A stretch of DNA of 64,000 nt. It comes from Rhizobacter sp. Root1238 (GTDB lineage Bacteria; Pseudomonadota; Gammaproteobacteria; Burkholderiales; Burkholderiaceae_C). The notes beneath the pieces were generated by a model. The model did no database searches. It saw only the letters and a list, made by a program, of their open reading frames with translations, and was not told where the DNA came from. The DNA is taken from contig NZ_LMDM01000014.1 of the NCBI RefSeq assembly GCF_001425825.1, positions 42,265 through 106,264 on the forward strand. The letters are read 5' to 3'. The position numbers and the translations under genes were made by a program. Positions 14,223-23,441 of this stretch are shown here, in pieces. The first letter of the stretch is position 1. The number at the start of each line of letters is the position of its first letter.

Positions 14223-17200
14223 AGACCTTGACCAAGATTTCCTGGCCCGCCCTCGCTCTGGCCGCGTTGCTCGCCCTGCCGCCGGTGGCGCCCGCCGCGC
14301 CGCCCGCGGGCCCGGTGCCGCTGCCGAATGCCTGGGCACCGTTCTCCGGCGAACCGTTCTTCCTGCTGTCGGACGCGACCTTCGGCAGTGCCGACATCGC
14401 GAAGGTGCGGCTCGAGGTCAACGCGCCGCAGATGCTCGAGCAGGCCGGCGGCGTCGACGTGCTGGTCTACCGCATCCCGCAGCCGCTCGATTTCCTGCAG
14501 CGGCAGAAGAACCTGCACCGCGTGCAGGTCGATGCGCGGCCGGCCGAGCCGGGGCTGTCGAACACGCTGACCCACCTGTGGGACAACTGGGCCGTCAAGT
14601 CGCGCCTCGCGTGGCAGAAGCTGTTCTCCAGCGAGGCTCGCCAGGCCGTCACCGCGCAGGCGCCGGCGCTGAAGACGCCGCAGGGGCTGACGAAGCCGTC
14701 GAGCTTCGAGGAGCCGCCGCAGTTCAAGCCGATTGCCGGCCTCGCGGTGATCGAGCGCTTCCGCTACCCGGTGGAGGCCGCCAGGCCGATCGAGCCGCCG
14801 AAGGACCTGAAGCTCGCCGGCAGCAGCAGCGAGTTCATCAACCCGTCGCAGGGCAACGTCTGGGTGCCGATCGGCAAGCGCGCGCCGGGGCTGTACCTGG
14901 TCGAGGCGATCGCCGGCCAGCACCGCGCGACGACGCTGCTGTTCGTCAGCGACACCGTCGCGCTGACCAAGGTGTCGGGCGAGCAGATGCTGGTGTGGGC
15001 CGCGCAGCGCGGCAATGGCGCCGCGGTGCCGAAGACCCGCGTGGTGTGGACCGACGGCATCGGCGTGCTGAAGAGCGGCGCGGCCGACGCCCAGGGCCTG
15101 GTGCGGCTCGACCGCAAGGCGCCCGAGCAGACCTACGTGTTCGGCGAAGACCCGGCCGGCGGCGTCTTCGTCTCCGAGAACTTCTATTACGACAGCGAGA
15201 TCTACGCGGCCAAGGTCTATGCCGTGACCGACCGCCCGCTGTACCGCCCCGGCGACTGGGTGCAGGTGAAGGTGAGCGGCCGCGAGTTCCGCAGCGCGCG
15301 CGAATCGGTGAGCCTGAAGGACGGGCCGCTCGCACTGCAGGCCCTCGACCCGGCCGGCCAGGTGATCGCGACCCAATCGCTGCGCTTCAGCGGCACGCAA
15401 GGCGCGGACACCCGCTTCGCGCTGCCCGACAACGCGGCGGCCGGCGGCTACGAGCTGCGCCTCGCGATGGGCGACGATGTCTACACCGCGGCCTTCCGCG
15501 TCGCCGACTACCAGAAGCCGCATTTCGAGATCACGCTGCTGGCCGACAAGCCCGGCTTCGCGACCGGCGAGCGCGTCAGCGGCAAGCTGCAGCTGAACTA
15601 CCCGGACGGCAAACCGGTCGCCCATGCCCGCGTCAGCCTGACGGCCCGCGCGCAGAAGCTGACGATGGTCGAAGGCGAGCTCGACTACGGCGGCCAGTTC
15701 CCGCTGAAGCTGACGCAGGACGAGCTGCAGACCGATGGCAGCGGCGTCGCGAGCTTCTCGCTGCCGCCGGCCGACCAGCCGAGCCGCTACATCCTGACGG
15801 CACTCGCGACCGATGGCGCGGCCTGGCGCGTGCGCACGTCGAAGGAGATCCTGGTCGAGCGCGGCAGCGGTTCGTACAAGCTGACGCCGGACCGCCAGTT
15901 CTCGAAGCCGGACGAGCCGGTCGCGTTCACCGTCAGCGCCGGCGCGCAGTCGTCGGCCGACGCGGCGCGCCCGGCGCGCTGGGAATGGCTGCGGCTGGAG
16001 AACCGCGCGAAGGAATCGGGCGCCATGCCGGCGGCCGGCGACGCGCTGACCCTGCGCTTCCCGCAGCCCGGCGCCTACACCGTGTCGCTGCGCGATGACA
16101 AGGGCCGCCTCGTCGGCGCCGCCAGCCACTGGGTCAGCGGCGACGGCCTGAAGGCGCCGGCCGGCAGCGTCACGATGGTGTTCAACCGCGCCGCCTACCG
16201 CGCCGGCGACACCGCCGAGCTGCTGCTGAGCTTTCCGGAGCCGATCGACCACGCGCTGCTGACGCTGGAGCGCGACCGCGTCGAAGCGACCGCGGTGCTC
16301 GGCGAATCGGTCGACTGGGTGAAGAGCGAGCGCCTCGGCCCGACGCAATGGAAGCTGACGCTGCCGGTGCGCGAGGAGATGAGCCCGAACATGACGGTGT
16401 CGGTCGCCTACGTGAAGAACGGCGACTACGTGTTCCAGAACCAGGGCCTGCTGGTCGAGCAGCCGCGCGTCGCGCTCGCGCTGCGCACCGACAAGCCGGT
16501 CTACGCGCCGGGCGAGCTGGTCACGGTCGACATCGACACGCGGCTCGGCGGCAAGCCGGTGCCGGCCGAGGTCGCGGTCGGCGTCGTCGACGAGATGATC
16601 TACGTGCTGCAGCCGGAGATCGCGCCGTCGATCGAGGACTTCTTCTACCACCCGCGCCGCAACAACGTGCGCACCAGCGCCAGCCTGTCCTTCATCGGCT
16701 ACGACCTCGCGACCAGCAAGCTCGGCGTGCTGCCGTCGTCGCGCCAGGTGAACGAGCGCGCGGTGAAGGTGCTGGAGCGGCCGCGCCGCGACAACGTCGA
16801 CACGGCGGCCTGGGAGCCGAAGCTGACGACCGATGCGAGCGGCCATGCGCGCTTCACGTTCCGCATGCCCGATTCGCTGACGCGCTGGCGCATCACCGCA
16901 CGCGCGATGCAGGCCGGCGGCGCGGTCGGCCAGCAGGTCGGCTGGGTGCGCTCGGACAAGCCGTTCTACGCCAAGTGGACCAGCCCCGACTGGCAGCGCG
17001 AGGGCGACCGCGCGCAGGCGTCGATCGCGCTGTTCAACCAGACCGGCCAGCCGGCGCGCGTCGAATGGGAAGCGCGCGGTGCCGGCGTCGAGCGCAAGGA
17101 CACGCTGAGCGTGCAGCCGGGCATCAACTTCATCGCGCTGCCGATCGCGGCCGACCGCATCGGTGCCGCCGGCGTCAGCCTGGTGCTGCGCCAGGACGGC

Positions 17201-18829
17201 CGCGTCGTCGACCAGCTCGACACCACGCTGCAGCGCCTGCCGGTGGCCTGGCGCGCGCCGCGCGAGCAGGTGCTGGACATCAGCACCGGCAGTGCCGCGT
17301 TGAAGCTGCCGGCGGACGCGACCCGCGTGCGCGTGGCCTTCGCGCAGGACCTGGCGGCCGGTGCCTTCAACCGCTGGATGGAGGAGCTGATCGACTTCCC
17401 GTACGGCTGCGTCGAGCAGACGGCGAGCCGCATGCTGCCGCTGTCGATCGCGCTGCAGTCGCTGTCGCCGGCCCAGCAGCCGCTGGCGCCTCAGCTGACG
17501 CAGCGGCTGTCGACGGCGCGGCTGTCGCTCGCGCAGATGGCCGGCCCGCAGGCGCGCTTCGGCTGGTGGGGCCGCGGCATGAGCGACGACGCGTTCATGA
17601 CCGCGTATGCCTACTACGCCGATTGGCGCGCGACGCAGGCGCTGCGCACCAGCCTGCCGGACGAGCACTGGCAGCGCCTGCTCGACGTGTATGCGAAGGA
17701 GGGCAGCGCGCTGCCGCGGATCCAGCGGGCACTGGTGCTGTCGTGGATGCAGGAGATGGGGTTGTCGGTGGGCGCGATGAATGCGAGCCTGATCGAGGAA
17801 CTGGGCGCCCAGGCGGCCGCGCCGGTGCCGGTCTCGATGCGGGATGGCAGCTGGGTGATGACGGAGGGGGCCGCCGCCGGTTCGCGCGACATCGCGCTGG
17901 TGCTGGCGCTCGACACCGCGCTGCGGGCGAAAGGCTCGGTCACGGTCGACCAGCGCGCGGCCGGCGATGCGGCCGCCGCGCGACTCGGCGACTCGCCGTC
18001 TCCGTTCGTGCAGTCGCTGCTGATGGCGACGCGCCGCAGTGGCACCGAGAAGGCCGGTGAGCTGCTGGGCCAGGTGGGTGCCGGCATGCCGACCTTCGAC
18101 CGCTCGCAGACGCTGCTGTGGTTGCAGCGCGCGCTCGGCCGCAAGCCGGACGCCGCCGTCTCCGATGTGGCGCTGGCCGCACCGTGGCAGCGCAGCGTGG
18201 GCAGCAGCGGCGACGTGGTGTGGACCTTGCCCGCGGGTGAGGCGCTGCCGGCCACGCTGGCCGTGCCGGCCGGCGGCAAGGCGGCCTGGGCCTACGTCAG
18301 CTACGACAGCAGCGAGGCGCAGGCGCCGGTGCTGCCGGTGACGATCGAGCGCACGCTGTGGCGCGTGGTGACGGCGCCGAAGCCGGCCGCCGCGTCGCAG
18401 CCGGCGGGGCAACAGGCGTCTCCCGACAGCGCACGCATGAACGTCACGCTGGAGCGGGTCTCGCCCGGCACGGCACTGGACACCAACACGCTGTACCTGG
18501 ACCAGATCAAGCTCGGTGCGCCGAAGGCGATGCGCTGGGCGCTGGTCGAGGCGGCTCTGCCGCCCGGCGCGGCAGTGGAGGCCAGCACCTGGGGCCTGGA
18601 CCTGAACGGCCAGCCGCTGGAGCGCGCGCAGCACGAGCCGACGCCGCAGGGCTATGCGGTACCGGTCGAGAAGCTGGAGGCCGGCGGCACGGTCACGCTG
18701 CGCCACCTGGTGCGCTTCGCGCAGCGCGGCCAGTTCAAGCTGCCGCCGACGCGGGTGCACCGCATGTACCAGCCGGAGGCCAAGGGCGTCGACGGCAGCG
18801 GTGCCTGGTCCACGGTCGAGGTCCGCTGA
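14219..18829 (+). CDS. yfaS: Bacterial alpha-2-macroglobulin, YfaS/MagD type
   Basis: A 1536-residue periplasmic protein, the same size as E. coli YfaS (about 1534). The signal peptide has an SPI-type end (VAPAAPPAG, about residue 24) with no lipobox, unlike YfhM-type lipoproteins. Macroglobulin landmarks include VTDRPLYRPGDWVQVKV (MG repeat entry, about residue 335), LRTDKPVYAPGELVTVDI, the A2M core SLTRWRITARAMQ, and the alpha-alpha barrel with the thioester motif YGCVEQTASRMLPL (Cys1064, Gln1067). The family traps proteases by covalent capture when the thioester is present. Start ATG 14219 overlaps the yfaT stop. The intact CxEQ is notable because, as I recall, it is not kept in all members of this subgroup. 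Presumed role: envelope protection against host or predator proteases. Confidence 0.93.
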   Translation: MKTLTKISWPALALAALLALPPVAPAAPPAGPVPLPNAWAPFSGEPFFLLSDATFGSADIAKVRLEVNAPQMLEQAGGVDVLVYRIPQPLDFLQRQKNLHRVQVDARPAEPGLSNTLTHLWDNWAVKSRLAWQKLFSSEARQAVTAQAPALKTPQGLTKPSSFEEPPQFKPIAGLAVIERFRYPVEAARPIEPPKDLKLAGSSSEFINPSQGNVWVPIGKRAPGLYLVEAIAGQHRATTLLFVSDTVALTKVSGEQMLVWAAQRGNGAAVPKTRVVWTDGIGVLKSGAADAQGLVRLDRKAPEQTYVFGEDPAGGVFVSENFYYDSEIYAAKVYAVTDRPLYRPGDWVQVKVSGREFRSARESVSLKDGPLALQALDPAGQVIATQSLRFSGTQGADTRFALPDNAAAGGYELRLAMGDDVYTAAFRVADYQKPHFEITLLADKPGFATGERVSGKLQLNYPDGKPVAHARVSLTARAQKLTMVEGELDYGGQFPLKLTQDELQTDGSGVASFSLPPADQPSRYILTALATDGAAWRVRTSKEILVERGSGSYKLTPDRQFSKPDEPVAFTVSAGAQSSADAARPARWEWLRLENRAKESGAMPAAGDALTLRFPQPGAYTVSLRDDKGRLVGAASHWVSGDGLKAPAGSVTMVFNRAAYRAGDTAELLLSFPEPIDHALLTLERDRVEATAVLGESVDWVKSERLGPTQWKLTLPVREEMSPNMTVSVAYVKNGDYVFQNQGLLVEQPRVALALRTDKPVYAPGELVTVDIDTRLGGKPVPAEVAVGVVDEMIYVLQPEIAPSIEDFFYHPRRNNVRTSASLSFIGYDLATSKLGVLPSSRQVNERAVKVLERPRRDNVDTAAWEPKLTTDASGHARFTFRMPDSLTRWRITARAMQAGGAVGQQVGWVRSDKPFYAKWTSPDWQREGDRAQASIALFNQTGQPARVEWEARGAGVERKDTLSVQPGINFIALPIAADRIGAAGVSLVLRQDGRVVDQLDTTLQRLPVAWRAPREQVLDISTGSAALKLPADATRVRVAFAQDLAAGAFNRWMEELIDFPYGCVEQTASRMLPLSIALQSLSPAQQPLAPQLTQRLSTARLSLAQMAGPQARFGWWGRGMSDDAFMTAYAYYADWRATQALRTSLPDEHWQRLLDVYAKEGSALPRIQRALVLSWMQEMGLSVGAMNASLIEELGAQAAAPVPVSMRDGSWVMTEGAAAGSRDIALVLALDTALRAKGSVTVDQRAAGDAAAARLGDSPSPFVQSLLMATRRSGTEKAGELLGQVGAGMPTFDRSQTLLWLQRALGRKPDAAVSDVALAAPWQRSVGSSGDVVWTLPAGEALPATLAVPAGGKAAWAYVSYDSSEAQAPVLPVTIERTLWRVVTAPKPAAASQPAGQQASPDSARMNVTLERVSPGTALDTNTLYLDQIKLGAPKAMRWALVEAALPPGAAVEASTWGLDLNGQPLERAQHEPTPQGYAVPVEKLEAGGTVTLRHLVRFAQRGQFKLPPTRVHRMYQPEAKGVDGSGAWSTVEVR

Positions 18830-18836
18830 AGCACCC

Positions 18837-20495
18837 ATGGTCGCCCGCTTCGCCGCCGCCGTCGCGCTGTTCGCGGCCTGCACCGTGCAGGCCGCGCCGG
18901 CCACGCGCCTGGCCTGGCTGCAGGGCGACGAGGTGATCGCGCTGCAGCGCAGCGGCGAGGGCGCGCAAGCGCTCGCGTCGGTGCCGCGCACGCCGCTCGG
19001 CAGCACCTGGAAGCTGTTCGTCCACGGCTACCTGGAGGCGCGCGGCGTGCAGGAGCCGGCCTACCGCTGCGAGGCGATGCAGCGCCTGCCGGACGACGAC
19101 TACTGCTGCGACCCGGGAGCCTCCATCGGCCGCGACGAGGCGCTCGCGCGCTCCTGCGGCCCGTACTTCGAGCCGAAGCGGCTGGCGCTGCCGGCCGACG
19201 ACTGGGCGCGCTTCTGGCGCGACCGCGGCGCGCCGGCCTGGCTGCAGCGGCTGGACGCGATGCAGCCCGGCACCGAGCTCTCGGTGCCCGAGCTGCTGCA
19301 GGCGCTGCGCCAGGTGCCGGCGCCGTCGCGGCTGGCGGCGCGGCAGGCGCTGCTGCCGCTGGCCACGCGCGATGCTGCGGTGCTGGCCGCGCTCGGCAGC
19401 GGGCCGCGCTTCAAGACCTGGTCGTGGCGCGTCGACGGCGAGCGCAGCGGCGGCATGGCCGGCTGGCTGGCCGACGGCACGCCGTTCTGGTTCGGCGCGG
19501 CCGGCACCAGCCGGACTGCGCTCCAGGCCCAGGCGCCGTGGATTGCGCGGCAATGGTCGGCGCACGGGCTCGCCGCCGTGCGCGGCGATGCCGACGCGCT
19601 GGCGGCCCAGCCCTGCATCGACGTGCGCTTCTTCCAGCGCTACCCGATCCAGGCGGTGCTGCGCGCCGATGGCAGCGCGGCACCGGCCGGCGCGTTGAAC
19701 GGCCGCCACCGCGTCGTGTTCCGCAACGGCACGCAGCTGCCGATCGACGCGCTGCCGGCGCTGCAACTGCGGCTGGAACGCGACGGCCCGGTGATCGATG
19801 CACGGCTGCCGCTCGAAGACTATGTGGCCCGCGTCGTCGACCGCGAAGGCCGCGCGACCGAGCTCGAGGCGGCCCGTGCGCTGGCCATCGCCGCACGCAG
19901 CTACGTGCTGCAGAACGCGCCGCAGGCCGAGGCCTGCCGGCAGATCGCCGACGACAGCCGCACGCAGCGCGTCAGCCCGAACCCGCCCAGCGAGGCGGCG
20001 CGCGCCGCGGCCGCCTTCACCGACGGCCTGGTGATCAGCGGTGCCGAAGTGCGCTACCACCTCGACCAGGCCTCGCCGGGCGTGCTGTCGTGGCAGGCCG
20101 CGGTGGCGGCGAGCCGGCGCGGCGACGGCTTCGAGACCATCCTGCGCGCCACCTGGCCCGGCATGACGCTCACCGGCGCGCAGGCCGGCGCCGACTGCGA
20201 AGCGCTGCCGCAGGCGCACGCCTGGCTGCTGCAGCGCCAGCAGCGCTGGCGCGAGCTGCTGCGCCGCGAGGCCGGCTACCAGGCGCTCGGCGCCGAACTG
20301 CGCGTGTGCCGGCTCGCGATGGGCACGCCGCACTCCGACCAGCGGCGGCTCGAGATCCGCGTGCGCGAATGGCTGAGCCGCGAAGGCCGCGTGACCCTGA
20401 TCCACGAATACCTGCACCTCGCCTTCCGCGACCATCCGCGCGGACAGGACGAGGCCTACATCGAACAACTCGCACAGCGATTGGCCGACTCATGA
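18837..20495 (+). CDS. yfaQ: DUF2300 protein YfaQ with SpoIID-like and HExxH segments
   Basis: A 552-residue exported protein (E. coli YfaQ is about 550). Signal peptide MVARFAAAVALFAACTVQAAPA. The N-terminal half has a weak penicillin-binding/beta-lactamase flavour (PLGSTWKLFVHGYLEARG). The middle LPLEDYVARVVDREG...LEAARALAIAARSYVL resembles the SpoIID/LytB amidase-enhancer fold. Near the C-terminus, VTLIHEYLHLAFRDHP contains HExxH (His523, Glu524, His527), a potential zinc site. Seven or more Cys suggest disulfides in the periplasm. It lies 7 nt downstream of yfaS and overlaps yfaP. The family name rests on size, context and these segments; the enzymatic readings are inference. Confidence 0.82.
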   Translation: MVARFAAAVALFAACTVQAAPATRLAWLQGDEVIALQRSGEGAQALASVPRTPLGSTWKLFVHGYLEARGVQEPAYRCEAMQRLPDDDYCCDPGASIGRDEALARSCGPYFEPKRLALPADDWARFWRDRGAPAWLQRLDAMQPGTELSVPELLQALRQVPAPSRLAARQALLPLATRDAAVLAALGSGPRFKTWSWRVDGERSGGMAGWLADGTPFWFGAAGTSRTALQAQAPWIARQWSAHGLAAVRGDADALAAQPCIDVRFFQRYPIQAVLRADGSAAPAGALNGRHRVVFRNGTQLPIDALPALQLRLERDGPVIDARLPLEDYVARVVDREGRATELEAARALAIAARSYVLQNAPQAEACRQIADDSRTQRVSPNPPSEAARAAAAFTDGLVISGAEVRYHLDQASPGVLSWQAAVAASRRGDGFETILRATWPGMTLTGAQAGADCEALPQAHAWLLQRQQRWRELLRREAGYQALGAELRVCRLAMGTPHSDQRRLEIRVREWLSREGRVTLIHEYLHLAFRDHPRGQDEAYIEQLAQRLADS

Positions 20496-21262
20496 AGAAG
20501 CTCCTTCCCCTGCTCATGGCCGCGGCCGCCACCGGCGCCGCGGCGCAGTCCGCGATCGACACACCGACCTCCGGCTGGCGCAGCGCGCCGCCGCGCCAGC
20601 GCGATTTCGTGCAGGAGGTGCACTACCCGGCCGCGAGCGTCAACGTGAACGGCCGCTCGGCCACGGCGCTGATCCGCGGCCACATCGGTGCTGCCGCGAA
20701 GACCGGTGCCGACGGTGCACGCCAGCCGGCGCGGCTGGTGGTGGACGGCGTCGCGATGCCCTTGTCGACCGACGAAGACGGCGGCTTCGCGCGACCCTGG
20801 TCGTTCGGCAGCGGCAGCCACGGCGTTGAGGTGCGCTCGCCCGGCGGCGGCGCCGGCAAGCGCACCCAGTTCTACGAAGCGCAGGCCGGCCGCGTGCCGA
20901 CGCGGCTGCGCGTGGTGCTGAGCTGGGACAGCGACAACACCGACCTCGACCTGCACGTCGTCTCGCCCGACGGCGAGCATGTGTTCTACGGCGCGCGGGT
21001 GGCCGGCAACGGCGGCGCGCTCGACGTCGACGTGACGACCGGCTTCGGCCCCGAGATCTTCGCGACGCCCAGCCCGGTGCGCGGCGCGTACCACGTGTTC
21101 GTCAACTACTACGGGGCCGGCGAGCGGCGCGACGTGATCACCACCGCGCAGGTCGCGATCGTCGAGGACGAAGGCACGCCGCGCGAGAAGCAGCAGGTGT
21201 TCCGCGTGCCGCTGCGCAAGCCGGGCGAGCTGACGCTGGTGCGGTCGTTCCTGGTGCCGTGA
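20492..21262 (+). CDS. yfaP: DUF2135 protein YfaP, last gene of alpha-2-macroglobulin operon
   Basis: A 256-residue secreted protein (E. coli YfaP is about 258). It has a clear signal peptide MKKLLPLLMAAAATGAAAQ. The DUF2135 core is LSWDSDNTDLDLHVVSPDGEHVFYG (about residues 145-170) followed by YHVFVNYYGAG, a beta-rich domain with several acidic residues that could bind calcium. The start ATG overlaps the yfaQ stop (ATGA). It is the final gene of the yfa operon; a LysR gene follows on the same strand after 36 nt and may be separately transcribed. In P. aeruginosa the counterpart operon (mag) encodes partners of the macroglobulin, so a complex is a reasonable inference. Confidence 0.85.
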   Translation: MKKLLPLLMAAAATGAAAQSAIDTPTSGWRSAPPRQRDFVQEVHYPAASVNVNGRSATALIRGHIGAAAKTGADGARQPARLVVDGVAMPLSTDEDGGFARPWSFGSGSHGVEVRSPGGGAGKRTQFYEAQAGRVPTRLRVVLSWDSDNTDLDLHVVSPDGEHVFYGARVAGNGGALDVDVTTGFGPEIFATPSPVRGAYHVFVNYYGAGERRDVITTAQVAIVEDEGTPREKQQVFRVPLRKPGELTLVRSFLVP

Positions 21263-21298
21263 CGCGCTGGCCGGGCATGCGGTGATACTGCCGGCGCC

Positions 21299-22189
21299 AT
21301 GCGCATCAAGCACGTCGAAGTCTTCAACGCGATCATGCTGACCGGCACCGTCAGCGGCGCCGCACGGCTGCTGCACGTGACGCAGCCGGCGGTCACGCAG
21401 ACACTGCAGCATGCCGAGCTGCAACTCGGCTACGCGCTCTTCACCCGCCAGCGCAACCGGCTGGTGCCGACGCGCGAGGCGCAGGCGCTGTACCCCGAGG
21501 TGCAGCGGCTGGTCTCGCAGCTCGAATCGGTGCGGCGGCTGGCCGGGGCGCTGCGCGGCGGCCAGCAGGCTGCGCTGCGCATCCTGGTCGTGCCGTCGCT
21601 CGCGGTGCATGCGCTGCCGCAGGCGCTCACGTTGTTCCGCCGGCGCCATCCGGCGGTGCCGGTCGCGATCCGCACGCTGCATTCGCCGGAGATCGCGCAG
21701 GCCATCGCGCTGCAGGAGGGCGATGTCGGCATCGTGTTCGGCCCCAGCCCGCACCCGGCGGTGCAGCAGGTGCCGGTGGCGCAGGGCCGCATGGTGTGCG
21801 TGTCTCTTGCCACGCCGGCCCGCAGCGGCGACCGGCGCAGCACCATCGAACTCGCCGAGGTGCTGCGCAGCAGCTTCATCCGCATCGACGAGCGCGACCC
21901 CATCGGCGCGATGCTGGCCGAGCAATGCGCCCGCGAAGGCCTCGCGCCCGAAGGCGGCATCACGGTGCAGACGCACCACATCGCGATGACGCTGGCGGCG
22001 CAGGGCTTCGGTCCGGCGCTGATCGATTCGTTCACCGCCGCGGCCGCCGACGACACGCTGCAGGTGCGCACGCTGGTGCCCGAGGTGCCGGTCAGCATCA
22101 GCGCGCTGCTGCCGCAGGGCGAGCGGTCGCCGCAGCCGGCCGACGACCTGATCGACGCGTTCCGCCGCGTCGTCAGCCCTGCAGCCTGA
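21299..22189 (+). CDS. LysR-family transcriptional regulator
   Basis: A 296-residue LTTR. N-terminal winged HTH (MRIKHVEVFNAIMLTGTVSGAARLLHVTQPAVTQTLQHAELQLGYALF, residues 1-47) and a C-terminal effector domain (about 88-290). It lies convergent to the D-amino-acid dehydrogenase gene, with their 3' ends overlapping by 17 nt (22173-22189). LTTRs in such positions often control the neighbouring catabolic operon (here dadA/racemase/gltI), perhaps with a D- or L-amino acid as ligand, but the usual divergent arrangement is absent, so the target is uncertain. No operator was recognised in the 36-nt gap upstream. Confidence 0.9.
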   Translation: MRIKHVEVFNAIMLTGTVSGAARLLHVTQPAVTQTLQHAELQLGYALFTRQRNRLVPTREAQALYPEVQRLVSQLESVRRLAGALRGGQQAALRILVVPSLAVHALPQALTLFRRRHPAVPVAIRTLHSPEIAQAIALQEGDVGIVFGPSPHPAVQQVPVAQGRMVCVSLATPARSGDRRSTIELAEVLRSSFIRIDERDPIGAMLAEQCAREGLAPEGGITVQTHHIAMTLAAQGFGPALIDSFTAAAADDTLQVRTLVPEVPVSISALLPQGERSPQPADDLIDAFRRVVSPAA

Positions 22190-23441
22190 ACGGCGCCGCG
22201 TCGATCGACGGCGTGCGGCCCTGCATCAGCTGCGACAGCAGCCACGCGCTGCCGCACGCGAGCGTCAGCCCGAGCGCGCCATGACCGGTGTTCAGCCACA
22301 GCCCGCCGAGGCGCGTCGCGCCGATCAACGGGCGCGAGCTCGGCGTGGCCGGGCGCAGGCCGGCCCAGGGCTCGGGGTCGCCGGTCAGGAACGCGCCGGG
22401 GAAGGTCTCCGTCGCCGCCTGCAGCATGGCCTCGATGCGGCGCGGACCGATGCGCAGGTCGGCACCGCGCAGCTCGGCGAAACCTGCCACGCGCACGCGC
22501 TCGCCCAGCCGCGCGTAGACCAGCTTGCGCGCCGCATCGGTCACGCTGACCTGCGGCGCCCGCGCGGCGTTCGCGATCTGCAGGCTGATGCTGTAGCCCT
22601 TGATCGGCTCGATCGGCAGGTGCACGCCGAGCGGCTTCAGCAGCGCGGCCGCGCCGGGGCCGGCCGACACGACGAAGGCGTCGGCCTCGATCTCGCGCTC
22701 CGCACCGCCGGCATTGGTGCAGCGCAACGCGTGCACGCGGCCGTCGCGCTGCACGAACCCGACGACGCGCGTGTCCATCCGCCAGCGCGCGCCGCTCGCC
22801 TCGGCCAGCGCATGGCTCAGCTGCTGCGCGTCGGTGACGGCCTCGTCGGGCGTCCAGACGCCGAAGGCGATCGGCGCGCGGTCGTGCGCCAGCGCCGGCT
22901 CCTGCTGCCGGCACGCGTCGGCGTCCAGCACGCGCTGCCGGCAGCCGAACCGGGCCTGCCAGGCGACCTGCCGCTGCGCCGCCTTGCGCTTGCCGGCCTC
23001 GCGGTGGATCACCAGCTTGCCAGCCTGGCGGACCTGCACGCCGAGCGGTCGCTCGGCCGGGGCTTCGCGTTGCCAGCGGGCCAGCACGTCGCGGCTCAGG
23101 AACGACAGGCGCAGCAGCGCCTCGGTGGTCTGCTGCACGCGCGCCTGCGTGCAGGCGCCGATGAACGCGGCCAGCCAGCGCCAGTGCGACAGCTGCCAGC
23201 GCGGCTGCCACGACAGCGGGCTGTCGCGCGACAGCAGCCAGCCCGGCAGCGCGCGCAGCGCGGCCGGCGTCGCGAGCGGCTCGACATAGCTGTAGCTGAG
23301 CTGCGCCCCGTTGGCGCGGCTCGCGCCCTGGCCGGGGCGGTCGGCGGCGTCGACCAGCGTCACCTGGAAGCCCTCGTGCGCCAGGGCCATCGCGGTGGCG
23401 CTGCCGACCACGCCGGCACCGATCACGCAGACGTGCGTCAT
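22173..23441 (-). CDS. dadA: FAD-dependent D-amino-acid dehydrogenase, DadA-like
   Basis: A 422-residue FAD oxidoreductase of the DAO fold: N-terminal dinucleotide-binding HVCVIGAGVVGSATAMALAHEGFQVTLVDAADRPG, the DadA-like GQGASRANGAQLSYSYVEPLA, mid-protein VWTPDEAVTDAQQLSHAL, and C-terminal GLRPATPSSRPLIG...LWLNTGHGALGLTLACGSAWLLSQL. Members oxidise D-amino acids to 2-oxo acids, passing electrons to the respiratory chain at the membrane. The start ATG overlaps the racemase stop (ATGA), so the two are translationally coupled; a racemase plus D-amino-acid dehydrogenase pair is a classic route for catabolising L-amino acids through the D-form. Substrate range cannot be read; D-Glu/D-Asp is suggested by neighbours only. 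Confidence 0.88.
   Translation of the reverse strand: MTHVCVIGAGVVGSATAMALAHEGFQVTLVDAADRPGQGASRANGAQLSYSYVEPLATPAALRALPGWLLSRDSPLSWQPRWQLSHWRWLAAFIGACTQARVQQTTEALLRLSFLSRDVLARWQREAPAERPLGVQVRQAGKLVIHREAGKRKAAQRQVAWQARFGCRQRVLDADACRQQEPALAHDRAPIAFGVWTPDEAVTDAQQLSHALAEASGARWRMDTRVVGFVQRDGRVHALRCTNAGGAEREIEADAFVVSAGPGAAALLKPLGVHLPIEPIKGYSISLQIANAARAPQVSVTDAARKLVYARLGERVRVAGFAELRGADLRIGPRRIEAMLQAATETFPGAFLTGDPEPWAGLRPATPSSRPLIGATRLGGLWLNTGHGALGLTLACGSAWLLSQLMQGRTPSIDAAPFRLQG

Noticed and set aside
14066..19006. A minus-strand frame of about 1650 codons opposite yfaS.
   Set aside because: Same kind of high-GC shadow; the plus strand carries a full alpha-2-macroglobulin with signal peptide and thioester motif.
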